The notes: generated from the letters alone by a model not told the origin. DNA of 64,000 nucleotides from Bradyrhizobium sp. B124 (GCF_038967635.1 NZ_CP152413.1:3720001-3784000), one strand, 5' to 3'; numbered from the stretch's first letter, positions 44,801 to 53,953 are shown. Program-made: numbers and translations.

Positions 44801-45219
44801 GGGAAGCCGAAACACACAAGTATCCCGTCGCCGATGTAACGAACGATAGTGCCGTCAAATTGGCGGACCGCGTTCGCGCAGGTGTCGCGATACTTGTAAA
44901 TGACGTCTTTGAATTCCTCATCGTCGAGACAGACCGAGAGGTCAGTCGAACCGACCATATCGATGAAGAGCACCGTTACCTGACGCCGTTCAGGCCGCTG
45001 ATCACGGTCAGCGGCGCGCGAGGCGGCAGCCACTTGATGCTCAACCAATCGCTGAATCGGCGAATGCTCAGCGAGCGGCGCACCGCACCCGCCGCAGAAA
45101 CGGAATTCGGGTGGGCTTTCGAAGCCACACGCTTCACAACGCAAACTCAGCTTCGCGCCGCAACCTGGGCAAAAACGGGCATTCTTCGGAGCTGAGCAGC
45201 CGCAAGCAGGACAATGCAT
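41887..45219 (-). CDS. Class III adenylate/guanylate cyclase fused to AAA ATPase and TPR domain
   Basis: The 1110-aa protein has, in order: two zinc ribbons (CPACG...CPGCG at residues 3-21; CEACG...CGGCG at 28-46), a class III cyclase domain (RRQVTVLFIDMVGSTDLS with metal Asp87, YIGDGILVCFG with Asp131, MGILGETPNIAARLQQLA), an AAA/STAND ATPase (GRSEEVALLRDRF, Walker A GEAGAGKT at about 303-310, Walker B ILFIVEDLHWADAS) and a long TPR-like helical tail. The pattern is common in rhizobia (many paralogues in Bradyrhizobium). The cyclase has both catalytic metal Asp residues, so cAMP synthesis is plausible. No membrane segments are seen. Confidence 0.9.
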   Translation of the reverse strand: MHCPACGCSAPKNARFCPGCGAKLSLRCEACGFESPPEFRFCGGCGAPLAEHSPIQRLVEHQVAAASRAADRDQRPERRQVTVLFIDMVGSTDLSVCLDDEEFKDVIYKYRDTCANAVRQFDGTIVRYIGDGILVCFGFPLAHEDDPIRAVRAALSLLEGMRQLNRQESSGAPPIHMRMGMHTGIVIAGDLRSSDTFETMGILGETPNIAARLQQLAAPDSLVITDATAQLIGGRFNLRDLGPQEIRGTHGTMNLFEVVGERADPAFDAARGGQKMIGRSEEVALLRDRFIQAMSGEGQLVLITGEAGAGKTRLVRNFRDMLDGSAFLPFTCYCSAYNRESAFYPIIEMIRRVVNLDGLADVEDKIANVQRAFAGLDSITPEAVPLVSELLELPVPLSLREVSPSQRRELLLDLLAQWLLRQSEQLPILFIVEDLHWADASTSSLLERIVQQISDWRAMAIFTFRPEFRAEWLLESQGTRLGLRHLSASEARTLVEQVAGATPLPANIVEHIVAKTGGIPLFVEELTKTVLAETLSSAQGDPALLTAVVDSIPSTLRGSLVARLDRLKVAKPLAQVAATLGRTFDSEVLGAVTGESQHSLREQLAELLHEGFIQQHGVPVHAKYSFRHALIQDAAYDSLLKSERRLMHRKIADVLSTQFREIVAATPEVLAQHYAAANLAEAAISQWEAAGKKAAERSANVEAASHFANALAILRRLPDTPERARRELLLEVDRGSQLLATQGNAAPQVEEVFTRAYELSEGLGEHHLLFRALYGLMMFCIVRGQLEKAHGFGVRLIERAERADDRGLLLQAKRPLGLTLFYLGKFDVAKKTLEEALQLYDPDQHHHHRFEYGSDPAVLAQCNLAWTEWFVGLADSAVKDSAQAIDRAVQLDHPHSLGFALSFDASIRQARGEPNETLEAAERTIQVGQTYRFPYWSAWGRILRGWAVGKLGRLSEGAGEIEQGLADYRATGAELIRPYGLMLFAETLVAKGEADNALKLLDEALAITASNKTLFCEPELHRLRGEVLLALNGESEDASSHFVTAVELARELGAHALELRALLSLVSVATGRNHRSGIERLKLLHGQMVEGFGTADLIETARVLNLAAIS

Positions 45220-45327
45220 ACGGGTGACTGCTGGTTGCTATTGAAATAGTATTATGTCAGCTTAGCATCCCTGGCTTGTCCTAGATAGGCCCGTCAATAT
45301 TTATCAGTCGCAGCGAGATGGGACGTC
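45220..45327. promoter_or_regulatory. Divergent control region, cyclase and radical-SAM cassette
   Basis: This 108-bp A/T-rich stretch lies between divergently transcribed genes and should hold both promoters. Exact -35/-10 boxes were not resolved. Confidence 0.4.
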
Positions 45328-46371
45328 ATGGCACCCATACAAAATCCGTTTGCGCTCAAGAAGCCGCTAAAGCTTTCAATCTGCTATACGGAGACCTGCA
45401 ATCTCTCCTGCCAGCACTGCTACGCGGATTGCGCGCCCGAAAAAGCCGCCTCAGAGCTGCGTAGCGAAGAGTGGGCTCGTTTTTTAGACGAGATTGCGGA
45501 CTTGGGCGTGATCTATCTCTACATCGAAGGCGGCGAGCCATTTCACCGCCCGGATTTCCTACCCTTTCTCACCTCAGCATCGAGCCGCTTCCTCACTGAG
45601 GTGCGCACCAATGGGACACTTATCTCTCGAGAGCTTGCCCGAAAGCTGAAGGAGATCCGCGTCGGCATTGTGCTTGTCGACATTCTTCACCCGAGCGCTG
45701 AGGTCCATGACGAACTGACTGGAACGCCCGGGAGTCACCAGCGCACCTGCGACGGCGTTAGATATATGCTTGACGCCGGCATCGAAGTGCAAACTCTCAC
45801 AATCCTCAATCGGAGGAATTTTACTGACCTTCAAGCTTACATTGACCTGGCTGACAGGCTAGGCGTGAAGACTGCGGGCGTGTTGCGGCCATATCCGCTC
45901 GGCCGATTAAAGTATCGCTGGAATGAGTTTTCTCTGTCGCTCGACGAGATGCATGCCGCACTGGACGCGCTCCGGTTGCCGTCGGGGATGAAGCTTATGC
46001 AGTCTTGGCACCCACACAATGGCAACTCATGCTGGCAAATGGCCGCCGTGAACGCGTTTGGGGATTCGATCGGCTGTGCTTATCTTCGTGAGTACGTGAA
46101 CTACGGCAACATCCGACAAGTTTCCTTCATGACGACATGGGATCATCCGCTGTATCGTGAGCTGAGATCCGGCCACGTCAAGGATAGCTGCCCTAGCTGT
46201 GCGTCAAGTCAAGGATCACATGGCGGATGTCGCGCGACAGCTTATGCATTTCACGGCGCCTGGGACGCGCCAGATCCATTCGACAAAGTATTGAACAAGG
46301 GAGTGGACCTCCGTGTCATACCCGAGTGGCTACTACAATCGCACCCCAAACCTCCGAGTGCGCCCCGTTAG
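45328..46371 (+). CDS. Radical SAM/SPASM-type RiPP maturase
   Basis: The 347-aa protein has the radical SAM cluster motif CxxxCxxC at Cys24, Cys28 and Cys31 (ETCNLSCQHCYADC), the SAM-binding GGEP in YIEGGEPFHR, and a C-terminal set of cysteines at 235, 250, 288, 291 and 301 (CPSCASSQGSHGGC) that fits SPASM/twitch auxiliary Fe-S clusters. Such enzymes install bonds in peptides with the help of a PqqD-like recognition protein, which is encoded next in the operon. The exact reaction cannot be told from sequence. The enzyme is expected in the cytoplasm. It overlaps the downstream gene by 59 bp, so the two are tightly coupled. Confidence 0.9.
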   Translation: MAPIQNPFALKKPLKLSICYTETCNLSCQHCYADCAPEKAASELRSEEWARFLDEIADLGVIYLYIEGGEPFHRPDFLPFLTSASSRFLTEVRTNGTLISRELARKLKEIRVGIVLVDILHPSAEVHDELTGTPGSHQRTCDGVRYMLDAGIEVQTLTILNRRNFTDLQAYIDLADRLGVKTAGVLRPYPLGRLKYRWNEFSLSLDEMHAALDALRLPSGMKLMQSWHPHNGNSCWQMAAVNAFGDSIGCAYLREYVNYGNIRQVSFMTTWDHPLYRELRSGHVKDSCPSCASSQGSHGGCRATAYAFHGAWDAPDPFDKVLNKGVDLRVIPEWLLQSHPKPPSAPR

Positions 46372-46609
46372 CGAGATGAAGAGTTGCGTTGTGTTTCGGC
46401 CCGATCCACCGAAGCTATTTATGCTCAACCTCAACGCGTGGTTCATTCTTGAGCTTTGCGACGGCCGCACCACGGAACAACTCACCGAAGGATATTGCAA
46501 CCAAGTCGCCTCGCAAATGTCGGAAGTTGATGCGCGAGAAAACCTTGAGAACGGCCTTCAGAAACTACGAGAACAGGGATTGATTGAGTTTTCAGATCAG
46601 AAGCATTGA
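46313..46609 (+). CDS. PqqD-like RiPP recognition element
   Basis: The 98-aa protein is of the size and pattern of PqqD-like recognition proteins: a beta-hairpin (NLRVRPVSEMKSCVVF), LFMLNLNAWFILELCDGRTT and a helical end (ARENLENGLQKLREQGLIEF). The start is GTG 46313, inside the radical-SAM gene, because the N-terminal strands needed for the fold lie before the first ATG (46376). PqqD-type proteins bind a leader peptide and bring it to the radical SAM enzyme. Its presence supports the RiPP reading of the cassette. Confidence 0.75.
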   Translation: MSYPSGYYNRTPNLRVRPVSEMKSCVVFRPDPPKLFMLNLNAWFILELCDGRTTEQLTEGYCNQVASQMSEVDARENLENGLQKLREQGLIEFSDQKH

Positions 46610-46620
46610 GGAGCTTTAGC

Positions 46621-47157
46621 ATGAATAACATCGATCCATTAGGGCTAGCCTCCAGTCTAATCGCCGGCGAAAAATTGACTCCGCCCACTGTTACGTCAAT
46701 CGAACCAGAGGTACGATCGGGCGGGTTCTTTCCTTTCTGCGACTTAATCAAACATGGCGAAGGTCAGCAGGAGATTGAGGACCTTCTCAATGAAAGCGTC
46801 TTGCTTGGGTCCCTTGTGATTGAATGGGGCTACGACGTCCCATTCAACAAGCACGTTGATTTCAAAAAGTGGCTGATTGCCAACGAAAGCAAGCTCGACG
46901 ACGTGACTCCAGACGGCATTACATACCGCGGAACGTATGCTGTTTCTGCATCAAGCGAGAAGGGCAGTGGACTTTACCGAACGATCTGGGCGTTCAGGAC
47001 GCTTCGAGCACTTGAAGTATTTAATGACGAGATGCACTCCGCTTCCGACTTCTCTAGGTTGATTCACGATCTCTGCGACTACCGCGACCGTGATCGTGGC
47101 GCTGCCAATAGCCAGCAGATCTATCAACCGGTGCGCTGCGCAGACCGATTGGGATAA
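46621..47157 (+). CDS. Unknown protein of the radical-SAM cassette (178 aa)
   Basis: ATG 46621 follows a GAGGAG site 11 bp after the PqqD-like gene. The protein has an acidic first part (MNNIDPLGLASSLIAGEKLT, EPEVRSGGFFPFCDLI) and a second part with WGYDVPFNKHVDFKKWL, YRGTYAVSASSEKGSGLYRT and IWAFRTLRALEVFNDEM, which looks like a folded alpha/beta domain. It has three cysteines (in FPFCDL, HDLCDY and PVRCAD). No signal peptide or membrane segment is seen. I do not know its family. It could be the modified substrate with a large leader, or a further enzyme or quality-control protein. Confidence 0.7.
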   Translation: MNNIDPLGLASSLIAGEKLTPPTVTSIEPEVRSGGFFPFCDLIKHGEGQQEIEDLLNESVLLGSLVIEWGYDVPFNKHVDFKKWLIANESKLDDVTPDGITYRGTYAVSASSEKGSGLYRTIWAFRTLRALEVFNDEMHSASDFSRLIHDLCDYRDRDRGAANSQQIYQPVRCADRLG

Positions 47158-47516
47158 ATCGATCGGCGGCGAAGTGGATTGCCTCGAGAGGCGCCGCGCT
47201 CGCGAGATGTTGCGGCAGCAATATTGCCGAGCGTTTGAGCGACTTGACGAGCCCCCAGCGCGACCACGCGCCGTGGGCTCGGTGCTGATCTTCTGATGTT
47301 GATCCATAACCCCGACGCGAGCGCACGTGCTCCCTCTTCCAAAGGCAGTATCCTAAGATCTGCTCAACGGATCGCATGCGAATTTCGCGTATCCGATGTT
47401 ATGGCATAAATCGGCCAAAGAACGGCAGGCCGCCGAACAAAGTCCCGCCCGGTTTCTCGAAATCCGGCCAGCCGCCCCGCGACACCAGAGATCTGCCCGA
47501 CTGATGCGCTCTTGCC
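47158..47516. other. Intergenic with a possible remnant
   Basis: A plus-strand stretch around 47160-47297 reads VDCLERRRAREMLRQQYCRA, FERLDEPPARP and could be the end of a decayed gene. No family was recognised. The rest shows nothing. Confidence 0.35.
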
Positions 47517-47550
47517 AACTGATAAGCTTTGCGACCAAAGCTTATCAGCT
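47517..47550. repeat. CTGATAAG palindrome, copy 2
   Basis: AACTGATAAGCTTT (47517-47530) is inverted as AAAGCTTATCAGCT (47537-47550): 13 of 14 pairs match around a 6-base loop. It is the best copy of the family. It lies between the radical-SAM cassette and the defence island. Confidence 0.7.
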
Positions 47551-47642
47551 AGTGAAATGACAACACTCGTCGGTCTCCTTGTCAGTCAGGCTAACGACTT
47601 CGCTTGCGGCTAATCCTTGCATGCATCGATGCGATGACGCGC

Positions 47643-50600
47643 TCAAGTCAAACCCTCGGCTAGTCGCGCCTGCAAATCCGCTCCCACCCGCTTGAAACCT
47701 AGTAGCCGAGCGACCGTTCTGATAAGCTCCTCGTCTTCACCTCCGCCGTTATCCTCACGGGCTATCTTGAACGCGGCTTGTATTTCCAGAACAGAGATGC
47801 ACGCAGCCTTGAGAGTTGCACCGCTTTCCGCAGAGCGGTCGCGAACCGGAGGCGCATCCGACTGACCTCGTGTGTACCAGAATACTCCATCGGTAAGCAG
47901 ATCGACACTTCCCGTTCGGGCAACCGACAGAGCGGTTTCAGTCGCGGTCAATATTCGCGATCCCGCCTTCTCCTTGCCGAAGCAGGAGGCTATGCGCCGA
48001 GCGACTTCTTCCACATGGATCGGTCCTTCGGCGTCCACGATCTTTCGAGCCAAATTCGCCAACGTGGAAACAGGCGCCTCATGCGGCTCGTTCGAAGTGC
48101 TGACGCGAAAGACCGCGCGCTGATACGGAGGCATCTGCCTAACAACGACCTCGGGAACAAAAATCGGCGCAGCTTCCCCTTCGGTTGGTTCTGTCGATCG
48201 CGCCTGATTTGCTCCCTCCACTCGCAGTCCCTGGCCGGCCCTTTCCCGCGCTTCCGAGAGCGCCGTGCGCAGTCGTTCTATCTCAAAGTAGCGATTATAG
48301 AACCAGTCGGTACTCCAAATACGGTGGAAGCTCCAACCGAGGTGTTCAAGCACGTCCTGACGTAGGCGGTCACGCTCTCTGGCCCAAAGAGCGCTATGGT
48401 ACGTTGCGCCATCACACTCGACGGCGAGGATGTAGCTACCCGGCCTATCAGGGTGGCGAATCCCCAGATCGATTCGGAAACCAGCAGATCCAACCTGCGC
48501 GTCTGCGAGGAAGCCGTACCCCCGGATCACGTCAGCAACATCTTCCTCGAAAGGTGAATCTGCGTCGAGGCCCGTCGGCGAGTCTACTTCCGAGCGTCCA
48601 TTCTTCGCAAAATCAAGAAAGCGCTTGAGGATTCGCGGACCTTCTCTCGAGGTACGATTCAAATCAATGTCGCCAGGATCGAAGGATGCAAACACCTCGC
48701 AGCGGATCCGAGCGCGGGTGAACAACACATTGAGACGTCGTTCGCCGCCTTCGCCGTTAACCGGACCGAACGACATGCTGTTCAACCTTGCGCCGGCGAT
48801 AACAGGGCCGTATCCAACACTTACAAGAATGACGTCACGCTCATCGCCCTGCACGTTCTCGATGTTCTTGACGAACAGATCCTCCGATTGTCCCTCACGC
48901 AGAAATTGATCTAGCGTAGCATCTTGGCGACGACGAAGCTCCAAAAGCTCCGTGATCAGATTTCGCTGCGCAAACGAAAACGTGACTACTCCGAGGGACT
49001 GTGATGGATTTGCTCTCGCGTGCTCCGCTATTCGGTCAACGATTGAGTCGCCTTCTTTGCGGTTATCCCGCTTTCCGCCCTTGTCGTAAACGCCGTCGAC
49101 CCGGGTGAAGCACAGGCCGTAGGCCGGATCTTTCTGTAGGGGTGATGGCGGCAGAACGAGATCATTGTCGTAAAACTCTCGATTCGAAACCTCGATAAGC
49201 GATGGATCACGTGATCGATAATGCCATTTCAGCATTCTACCGGCGAGGCCGCGTGCCTCGCAAAGAGTGAGGATACTCTCCATACTGCCAATCGTTGCCG
49301 CGCCTTCCAGCAAGTCTGGGCCGACGTATTCATCATCGCCTTCTTTGTCATCCTCTTCGTCCGACAACACCCGATCGAAGAAAGAAGATGGCGGCAGCTG
49401 CTTCTTGTCGCCTACTACGACGATCTGCGTAGCTCGCGCGATCGCTCCAAGCGCATCCTCTGGGCGGACTTGCGAAGCCTCATCGATAACCAGAAGGTCA
49501 AACGAGATCGTGCCCGGCGGCAAGTATTGAGCGACAGATATTGGGCTCATCAACAAAACGGGCTTAATTCGTTGTATCGCCGTGCCAGCCTTCTCAACCA
49601 ATCGTCGCAGCGCCATATGGCCGCGCTTTTTACCGATCTCCCCACGAAGGACCTTCATTTCGCCCATGGCGCCTTGAGGCACTTGCGCGAGATGGCCGGC
49701 TAGGATGGTAGTGACATTATCCCGGAGCTGCTGACGCTCTAGGGCCGCGAAGGTGCCAACCAGATCATGACGTCTCTCCAGGCCAATGCCACGAAGGACG
49801 GGATTCTGTTCTAGAGCGATCTTCCAGAGGCGTTCGGCACGGGCGTAGCGCAATTCGATTGCTGCGGCGGCTCCATCTATCTCCCCAGATCGCATCCGCT
49901 CCTCAAGTCTGGACAATCCCGCTGAAGCGAGCGCCTCGCGACATCGCGCTATTTTGGTCCACGACGCATATCGATCAGTCCCGGCGGCCATCGCGCCAAA
50001 GCGTGCCGCGACGGCACCGAGGTCGGTATGCTCAAGGCCGAGATCACCGAAACTAGCGAGATTTAGATCGAGCAGTTTCACAATGGCTTGCAACGCCGAG
50101 CGTGCAGCTTGCGCCGCCTCTCGCAATGCCCGTCGCATCGCAGTTAGGACATCAACCTTAGCAGCTAGTGCGATCGACTTGTCCGAACGCACGGAAATTG
50201 GGGCCTCGGAAAGTCTCTCACACCATTCCGCGATGGTGGCCAGTTTCCCGAAGTCGGATTTCTCTCCACGCCAGGCATCGCCGAGAATATGACCGCAATA
50301 TTCACGATCGTTTTCCCATTCCGACCTCAGCGAGGCCACCGCGGTCAACTGGTCGATCTGCGCAACTCTCTCGGTCGCGGTTTTGGGTAAACCTCCGCGC
50401 AATAGGCCGGCAAGTTCTCGTGATGCGCCTCGATAGCGGCCACCCCAGCGGGCGAAAAATGAACGGATACCCGCCGCGAGCGAAGCGCGTAGGTGGTTGG
50501 AAGAAACGCTGAAAGCGGTTTCAACGAATACTTCTGACGCTTGATCGAGCGCCTGCCGCCACGCCATGCCGGCTCGCAAGGCTTGGTGGAGGCGAGGAAT

Positions 50601-52343
50601 GTCCGGCGCGTCGAGCACCTTCTGCGCAATGTCGGCCGTGTTATGGGGTAGTCCTTCGAGCCGCCCTAGTACATTGGCCAACGGAGCAACAGCATCGAGG
50701 GCTGTGGTACTAGGCAAAGCAAGCGTGTCGACGGGCACGCGCAATGACGTGGCAAGCGAGGTCACAGCAACCTGCGCTGCGGTCAGCGTAGCGGTCAGAC
50801 GAGCTAGATCCACCGGCTGAAGATCAAGGTTGCCTGTGCCCTCGAAGAGATGAGGGGTTGCTCGTCCCTCTTCCCCGAGGAGCGCGCCATATTCCTCGAT
50901 CGTCGTCAGCAAATCGATCTCTTGCTGCCGCGACATCGAAATTAGGCTTTCGACCTCCAGACTTGGAGGCGAGATGCCCTTCCCGATAAACTGGGATTGC
51001 CGACCAAGCACACTATAAGCTGTCTCTCCGGTGACTCCGATCGGGCGGTGTAACGCTTCTGCAAGATTATTCAGTCGGTCGCGGCTTTCCCTCAAGGCCG
51101 TTGGCGCCCTCGGTACTCCTGGCACGACACTGGCTTGCGCTAAGGTGCGCGCCAGTTCGCCAAGGACAGTCTTCTTATTTGCGCTTCTCGAATGCAGCTC
51201 AAGGCATACATCAAGTAGCCCGACCTTCACGAGGCGATCGTGCACCACGGAGAGTGCAGCCATCTTTTCGGCAAGAAATAGGACTCGCTTACCTTCCTTG
51301 GCCGCCGCCGCAATGATGTTCGTAATTGTCTGAGATTTGCCTGTTCCGGGCGGCCCCTGAACGACCAGATTGCGTCCCGTTCGCACCTCCTCGATCACCT
51401 TGGCTTGCGACGCATCCGCATCGACCACGTGGAAAAGCTTTTCAGGCGGCAGGACCTCGTCTAGTTTCTCATTTGAGGTAAATAGCGGCTCCTCGCGTTC
51501 AAAGCCCTGGTAGAGTAAACCACGAGTCAGCGCATGGTTTGCCAGTGCGTCGTCAGGCCACGCCTCAATAGCCAGATCGCGATACATTAGTAGCTTGCTG
51601 AAACTGAAAAATCCCAACTGCATGGCGTTGGGGTCGAGTTTCCAGCGCTCCCGCGAGCTTGTGACTAATTGCACTTCAGAAAAATAGTCGGACGGTTTCC
51701 AGTCCTCTTCGATTTCAAGTTCGGGAAGCTCGATTCCGAAATCGTCCCTCAACCGCTGCTGGAGCGGTAGGTTCGTGACAACGTCTTCGTCCCTCACGCG
51801 CACGTCGAATGTAGACGTCCTGGCATTACGCACGAGTTCGACGGGAAGGAGAACAAGCGGTGCTTCACGGGGTAAGCTCGACGCCTTGTCCTCGTACCAG
51901 GTCAGAAAGCCCAACGCGAGGTATAGGACATTGACGCCGGATTCCTCCTCCGCCGTTTGGGCTTCCCGCGCTATCTTCAGCAGCTTTTTCTGCAGGGCAT
52001 CAGGGCCGAGTCGCGTTTCAAGCCATGAATCGGTGTGGCGATCTTCGTCAGCCCCTTGCTGCATAACGTCAACAAGGACGACTTCGCGGCTATCGTCGAC
52101 CTTATCTTTCCCGAGCGCGAAGAAGCGCATGGTCTTGCCGCCGGAAAGCAAGGAATGAACATCATCGGAACGCTCGTTCACAATGTTCAGTACGTTACCG
52201 CGCGTGTTCGCGCGATTGACATGAACAAGGCGATTGCGAGTCCCCGTCTCGACTAGTCTGCGCCGCGTATCATCAAACAGCTTTATTACAGCCGACCGGG
52301 TTTCCTGATCCTCGCCTTCCGGCCGCGTGCCGACGCTCCCCAA
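47643..52343 (-). CDS. DUF4011-helicase-Vsr anti-phage protein (Hhe-like)
   Basis: The 1566-aa protein combines a DUF4011 N-terminus (LVETGTRNRLVHVNRANTRG), an SF1 helicase (Walker A QGPPGTGKSQT at about 331-341; DEASQV at about 954; GDKKQLPP; WHYRSRDPSLIEVSN; later QGDERDVILVSVGYGP), a Vsr/PD-(D/E)XK-like nuclease (SPFEEDVADVIRGYGF, FRIDLGIRHP, LAVECDGATYHS at about 1261-1310) and a DUF3320-like tail (ARKIVDAEGPIHVEEVARRI). This architecture is known as the single-gene defence system Hhe (DUF4011-helicase-Vsr). It probably recognises and degrades foreign DNA in the cytoplasm. It lies in a run of nuclease-type genes and is on the same strand as the HsdR-N-like gene upstream. Confidence 0.9.
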   Translation of the reverse strand: MGSVGTRPEGEDQETRSAVIKLFDDTRRRLVETGTRNRLVHVNRANTRGNVLNIVNERSDDVHSLLSGGKTMRFFALGKDKVDDSREVVLVDVMQQGADEDRHTDSWLETRLGPDALQKKLLKIAREAQTAEEESGVNVLYLALGFLTWYEDKASSLPREAPLVLLPVELVRNARTSTFDVRVRDEDVVTNLPLQQRLRDDFGIELPELEIEEDWKPSDYFSEVQLVTSSRERWKLDPNAMQLGFFSFSKLLMYRDLAIEAWPDDALANHALTRGLLYQGFEREEPLFTSNEKLDEVLPPEKLFHVVDADASQAKVIEEVRTGRNLVVQGPPGTGKSQTITNIIAAAAKEGKRVLFLAEKMAALSVVHDRLVKVGLLDVCLELHSRSANKKTVLGELARTLAQASVVPGVPRAPTALRESRDRLNNLAEALHRPIGVTGETAYSVLGRQSQFIGKGISPPSLEVESLISMSRQQEIDLLTTIEEYGALLGEEGRATPHLFEGTGNLDLQPVDLARLTATLTAAQVAVTSLATSLRVPVDTLALPSTTALDAVAPLANVLGRLEGLPHNTADIAQKVLDAPDIPRLHQALRAGMAWRQALDQASEVFVETAFSVSSNHLRASLAAGIRSFFARWGGRYRGASRELAGLLRGGLPKTATERVAQIDQLTAVASLRSEWENDREYCGHILGDAWRGEKSDFGKLATIAEWCERLSEAPISVRSDKSIALAAKVDVLTAMRRALREAAQAARSALQAIVKLLDLNLASFGDLGLEHTDLGAVAARFGAMAAGTDRYASWTKIARCREALASAGLSRLEERMRSGEIDGAAAAIELRYARAERLWKIALEQNPVLRGIGLERRHDLVGTFAALERQQLRDNVTTILAGHLAQVPQGAMGEMKVLRGEIGKKRGHMALRRLVEKAGTAIQRIKPVLLMSPISVAQYLPPGTISFDLLVIDEASQVRPEDALGAIARATQIVVVGDKKQLPPSSFFDRVLSDEEDDKEGDDEYVGPDLLEGAATIGSMESILTLCEARGLAGRMLKWHYRSRDPSLIEVSNREFYDNDLVLPPSPLQKDPAYGLCFTRVDGVYDKGGKRDNRKEGDSIVDRIAEHARANPSQSLGVVTFSFAQRNLITELLELRRRQDATLDQFLREGQSEDLFVKNIENVQGDERDVILVSVGYGPVIAGARLNSMSFGPVNGEGGERRLNVLFTRARIRCEVFASFDPGDIDLNRTSREGPRILKRFLDFAKNGRSEVDSPTGLDADSPFEEDVADVIRGYGFLADAQVGSAGFRIDLGIRHPDRPGSYILAVECDGATYHSALWARERDRLRQDVLEHLGWSFHRIWSTDWFYNRYFEIERLRTALSEARERAGQGLRVEGANQARSTEPTEGEAAPIFVPEVVVRQMPPYQRAVFRVSTSNEPHEAPVSTLANLARKIVDAEGPIHVEEVARRIASCFGKEKAGSRILTATETALSVARTGSVDLLTDGVFWYTRGQSDAPPVRDRSAESGATLKAACISVLEIQAAFKIAREDNGGGEDEELIRTVARLLGFKRVGADLQARLAEGLT

Positions 52344-52742
52344 GCTAATCGCCCCCCTTGTAAGTCACTCCGGAAACTGGTCTGGCACGTGAAAGCTCAT
52401 CTCTGCCGCACCGCACATCTCGAGCCGGCCGGGACCGCGCTTTGCAAATGTTGCGTCGCCTTACGCTCGCCATACCATCGTCTTGATCCCAGTTCCCCTT
52501 CTGGTTGCGAATGACTATAGCGAGAAATGCGGCGCGTCACCTCCCTTCCGCCGGAAATTAGACCAAAGGCCGATTTGGATAGGCTCTCTGGGTCTCCGTA
52601 TCCGGGATGCTACCGAGGTTTATGTTCGTGCGGTCCACGAGCTTGAAATTCGTAACGATGCTACAGCTGACCTAATTGATCGAGCGCCTGGACAGGTTGG
52701 TCACACTGGCGAGCAGCCCCTTGGCGTGCGCCAGTCCAATGG
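52344..52742. other. Intergenic, nothing recognised
   Basis: About 400 bp lie between the two minus-strand nuclease genes. A plus-strand 87-codon frame (52483-52746) lacks any motif and is probably chance. The promoter of the helicase gene may lie here. Confidence 0.4.
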
Positions 52743-53555
52743 CTAAACAGCAGGCGGCGCTTCCGTGACGGGAGGTGTTGGTGGGGCAACTGCCGCTTTG
52801 GTCCCAACGTCATCCTTTTCTCGCTCGGCCGTTTTCTGGAGCTTCCTCACGTAGGCTGCTGCGGCTCCGGCCTCCTCGCTGTCGATCAGTTCACGCTTCA
52901 CGATTTCATTTTCTAGCAGCGAAGATAGATATTCCGGTTCCAGCCTAATGCCAGATAACCGACGAACCTCCTTACGGATGGCTTCTACCATCTTGTCGGT
53001 TCGCAACACGGCTGCGACCGTATATTTGCTGCTCGTCTGCTTTTCATTCAGCAGCTCCGTCAGCGCATCCTTCGAATACCCCTCGGAACTGAGGCTACCG
53101 AAACAACTGATGATATCGTCATTCTTGCAGTCGCAAGCCAAGACGTCGATCTCGAATACCAGCGTCTTCTCAATTGGCTTCCCGAATCTCAGATTATACA
53201 GGCGCCACATCGCTCCGTTTGAGAGAACTACCCAAGAGACACCCTCGTTCGCCGCGTAGTCAATGGCTTGCTTGACGTGAGCGTCCTTGAGCTCAACGCC
53301 GATCGCTTTTGCCTCGATCAAGAAGCGCTTCTTGCCATCGACTGTCACGACGCGGTCAACATAAGTCCCGCGGATCGCGTGCTCGCTCGAGACTTCCTTG
53401 TATTTGTCGTAGCCCAAGGCATCGGAAAGAAAATCTGTAATAATCGTGACCGTGTCAGCTTCACCGATATCTCGCTGCTTCGCAGCCGCGAGCACTTTTT
53501 GGTATTTCTTGAGTTGCGTTGATAAGCGTGCGGAAACTTTCGCCGAAATTCCCAT
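52743..53555 (-). CDS. HsdR N-terminal-type nuclease domain protein
   Basis: The 270-aa protein has the N-terminal fold of type I restriction R subunits (HSDR_N): ITDFLSDALGYDKYKEVSSE, the nuclease core with Asp67 (GTYVDRVV) and Glu81-x-Lys83 (FLIEAKAIGVEL), then HVKQAIDYAANEGVSWVVLS and GAMWRLYNLRFGKPIEKTLV. A helical middle and a Pro/Ala-rich tail (TKAAVAPPTPPVTEAPPAV) follow. It lacks the helicase part of HsdR, so it is a free-standing version of the nuclease domain, as found often in defence islands. It may work with the downstream Hhe-like protein, but independent function is equally possible. Confidence 0.85.
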   Translation of the reverse strand: MGISAKVSARLSTQLKKYQKVLAAAKQRDIGEADTVTIITDFLSDALGYDKYKEVSSEHAIRGTYVDRVVTVDGKKRFLIEAKAIGVELKDAHVKQAIDYAANEGVSWVVLSNGAMWRLYNLRFGKPIEKTLVFEIDVLACDCKNDDIISCFGSLSSEGYSKDALTELLNEKQTSSKYTVAAVLRTDKMVEAIRKEVRRLSGIRLEPEYLSSLLENEIVKRELIDSEEAGAAAAYVRKLQKTAEREKDDVGTKAAVAPPTPPVTEAPPAV

Positions 53556-53953
53556 ATGTCACCCGCAAAGCACTATTGAAAGCGGTTAGGATTCCGGGAA
53601 TTGGCCGCTCGCGCAAGAGTTTAGTTAGCCAACCCGTGCCACTACGGTCCCAATTGAGCCATTTCTTCGCCTTTGGTCCAATCGCGACCAAAACAACAGA
53701 CGCCTTGTAGGTGGTCCAGGAAATGGTCGTCGTTCTTCCGATCAGGCGCGTCGAAAACTAATTACCCTACAAAGGCCACCATTCTCGCTCTGTGATCAGC
53801 ACATTCTGACATCTGTCCTGTACACAGATCGATACGTATGTCGGACGCGCCCATTACTCCCGACAGACCTTCCTGGGGATCATTTGGAGTTGCTATTGAC
53901 CATCGGCCCACCTTCATTCACAATAGAACGAATAGTGAACAGGAATTGCTGAG
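53556..53953. other. Intergenic between divergent nuclease genes
   Basis: A minus-strand frame (53461-53691) reads partly like protein (GPKAKKWLNWDRSGTGWLTK) and overlaps the start of the HsdR-N-like gene in another frame, but has no motif. Promoters for both neighbours should lie here. None was resolved. Confidence 0.35.

Noticed and set aside
47643..52343. Hhe-like protein as a new system
   Set aside because: The DUF4011-helicase-Vsr architecture is already a described defence system; only its neighbours are open questions.
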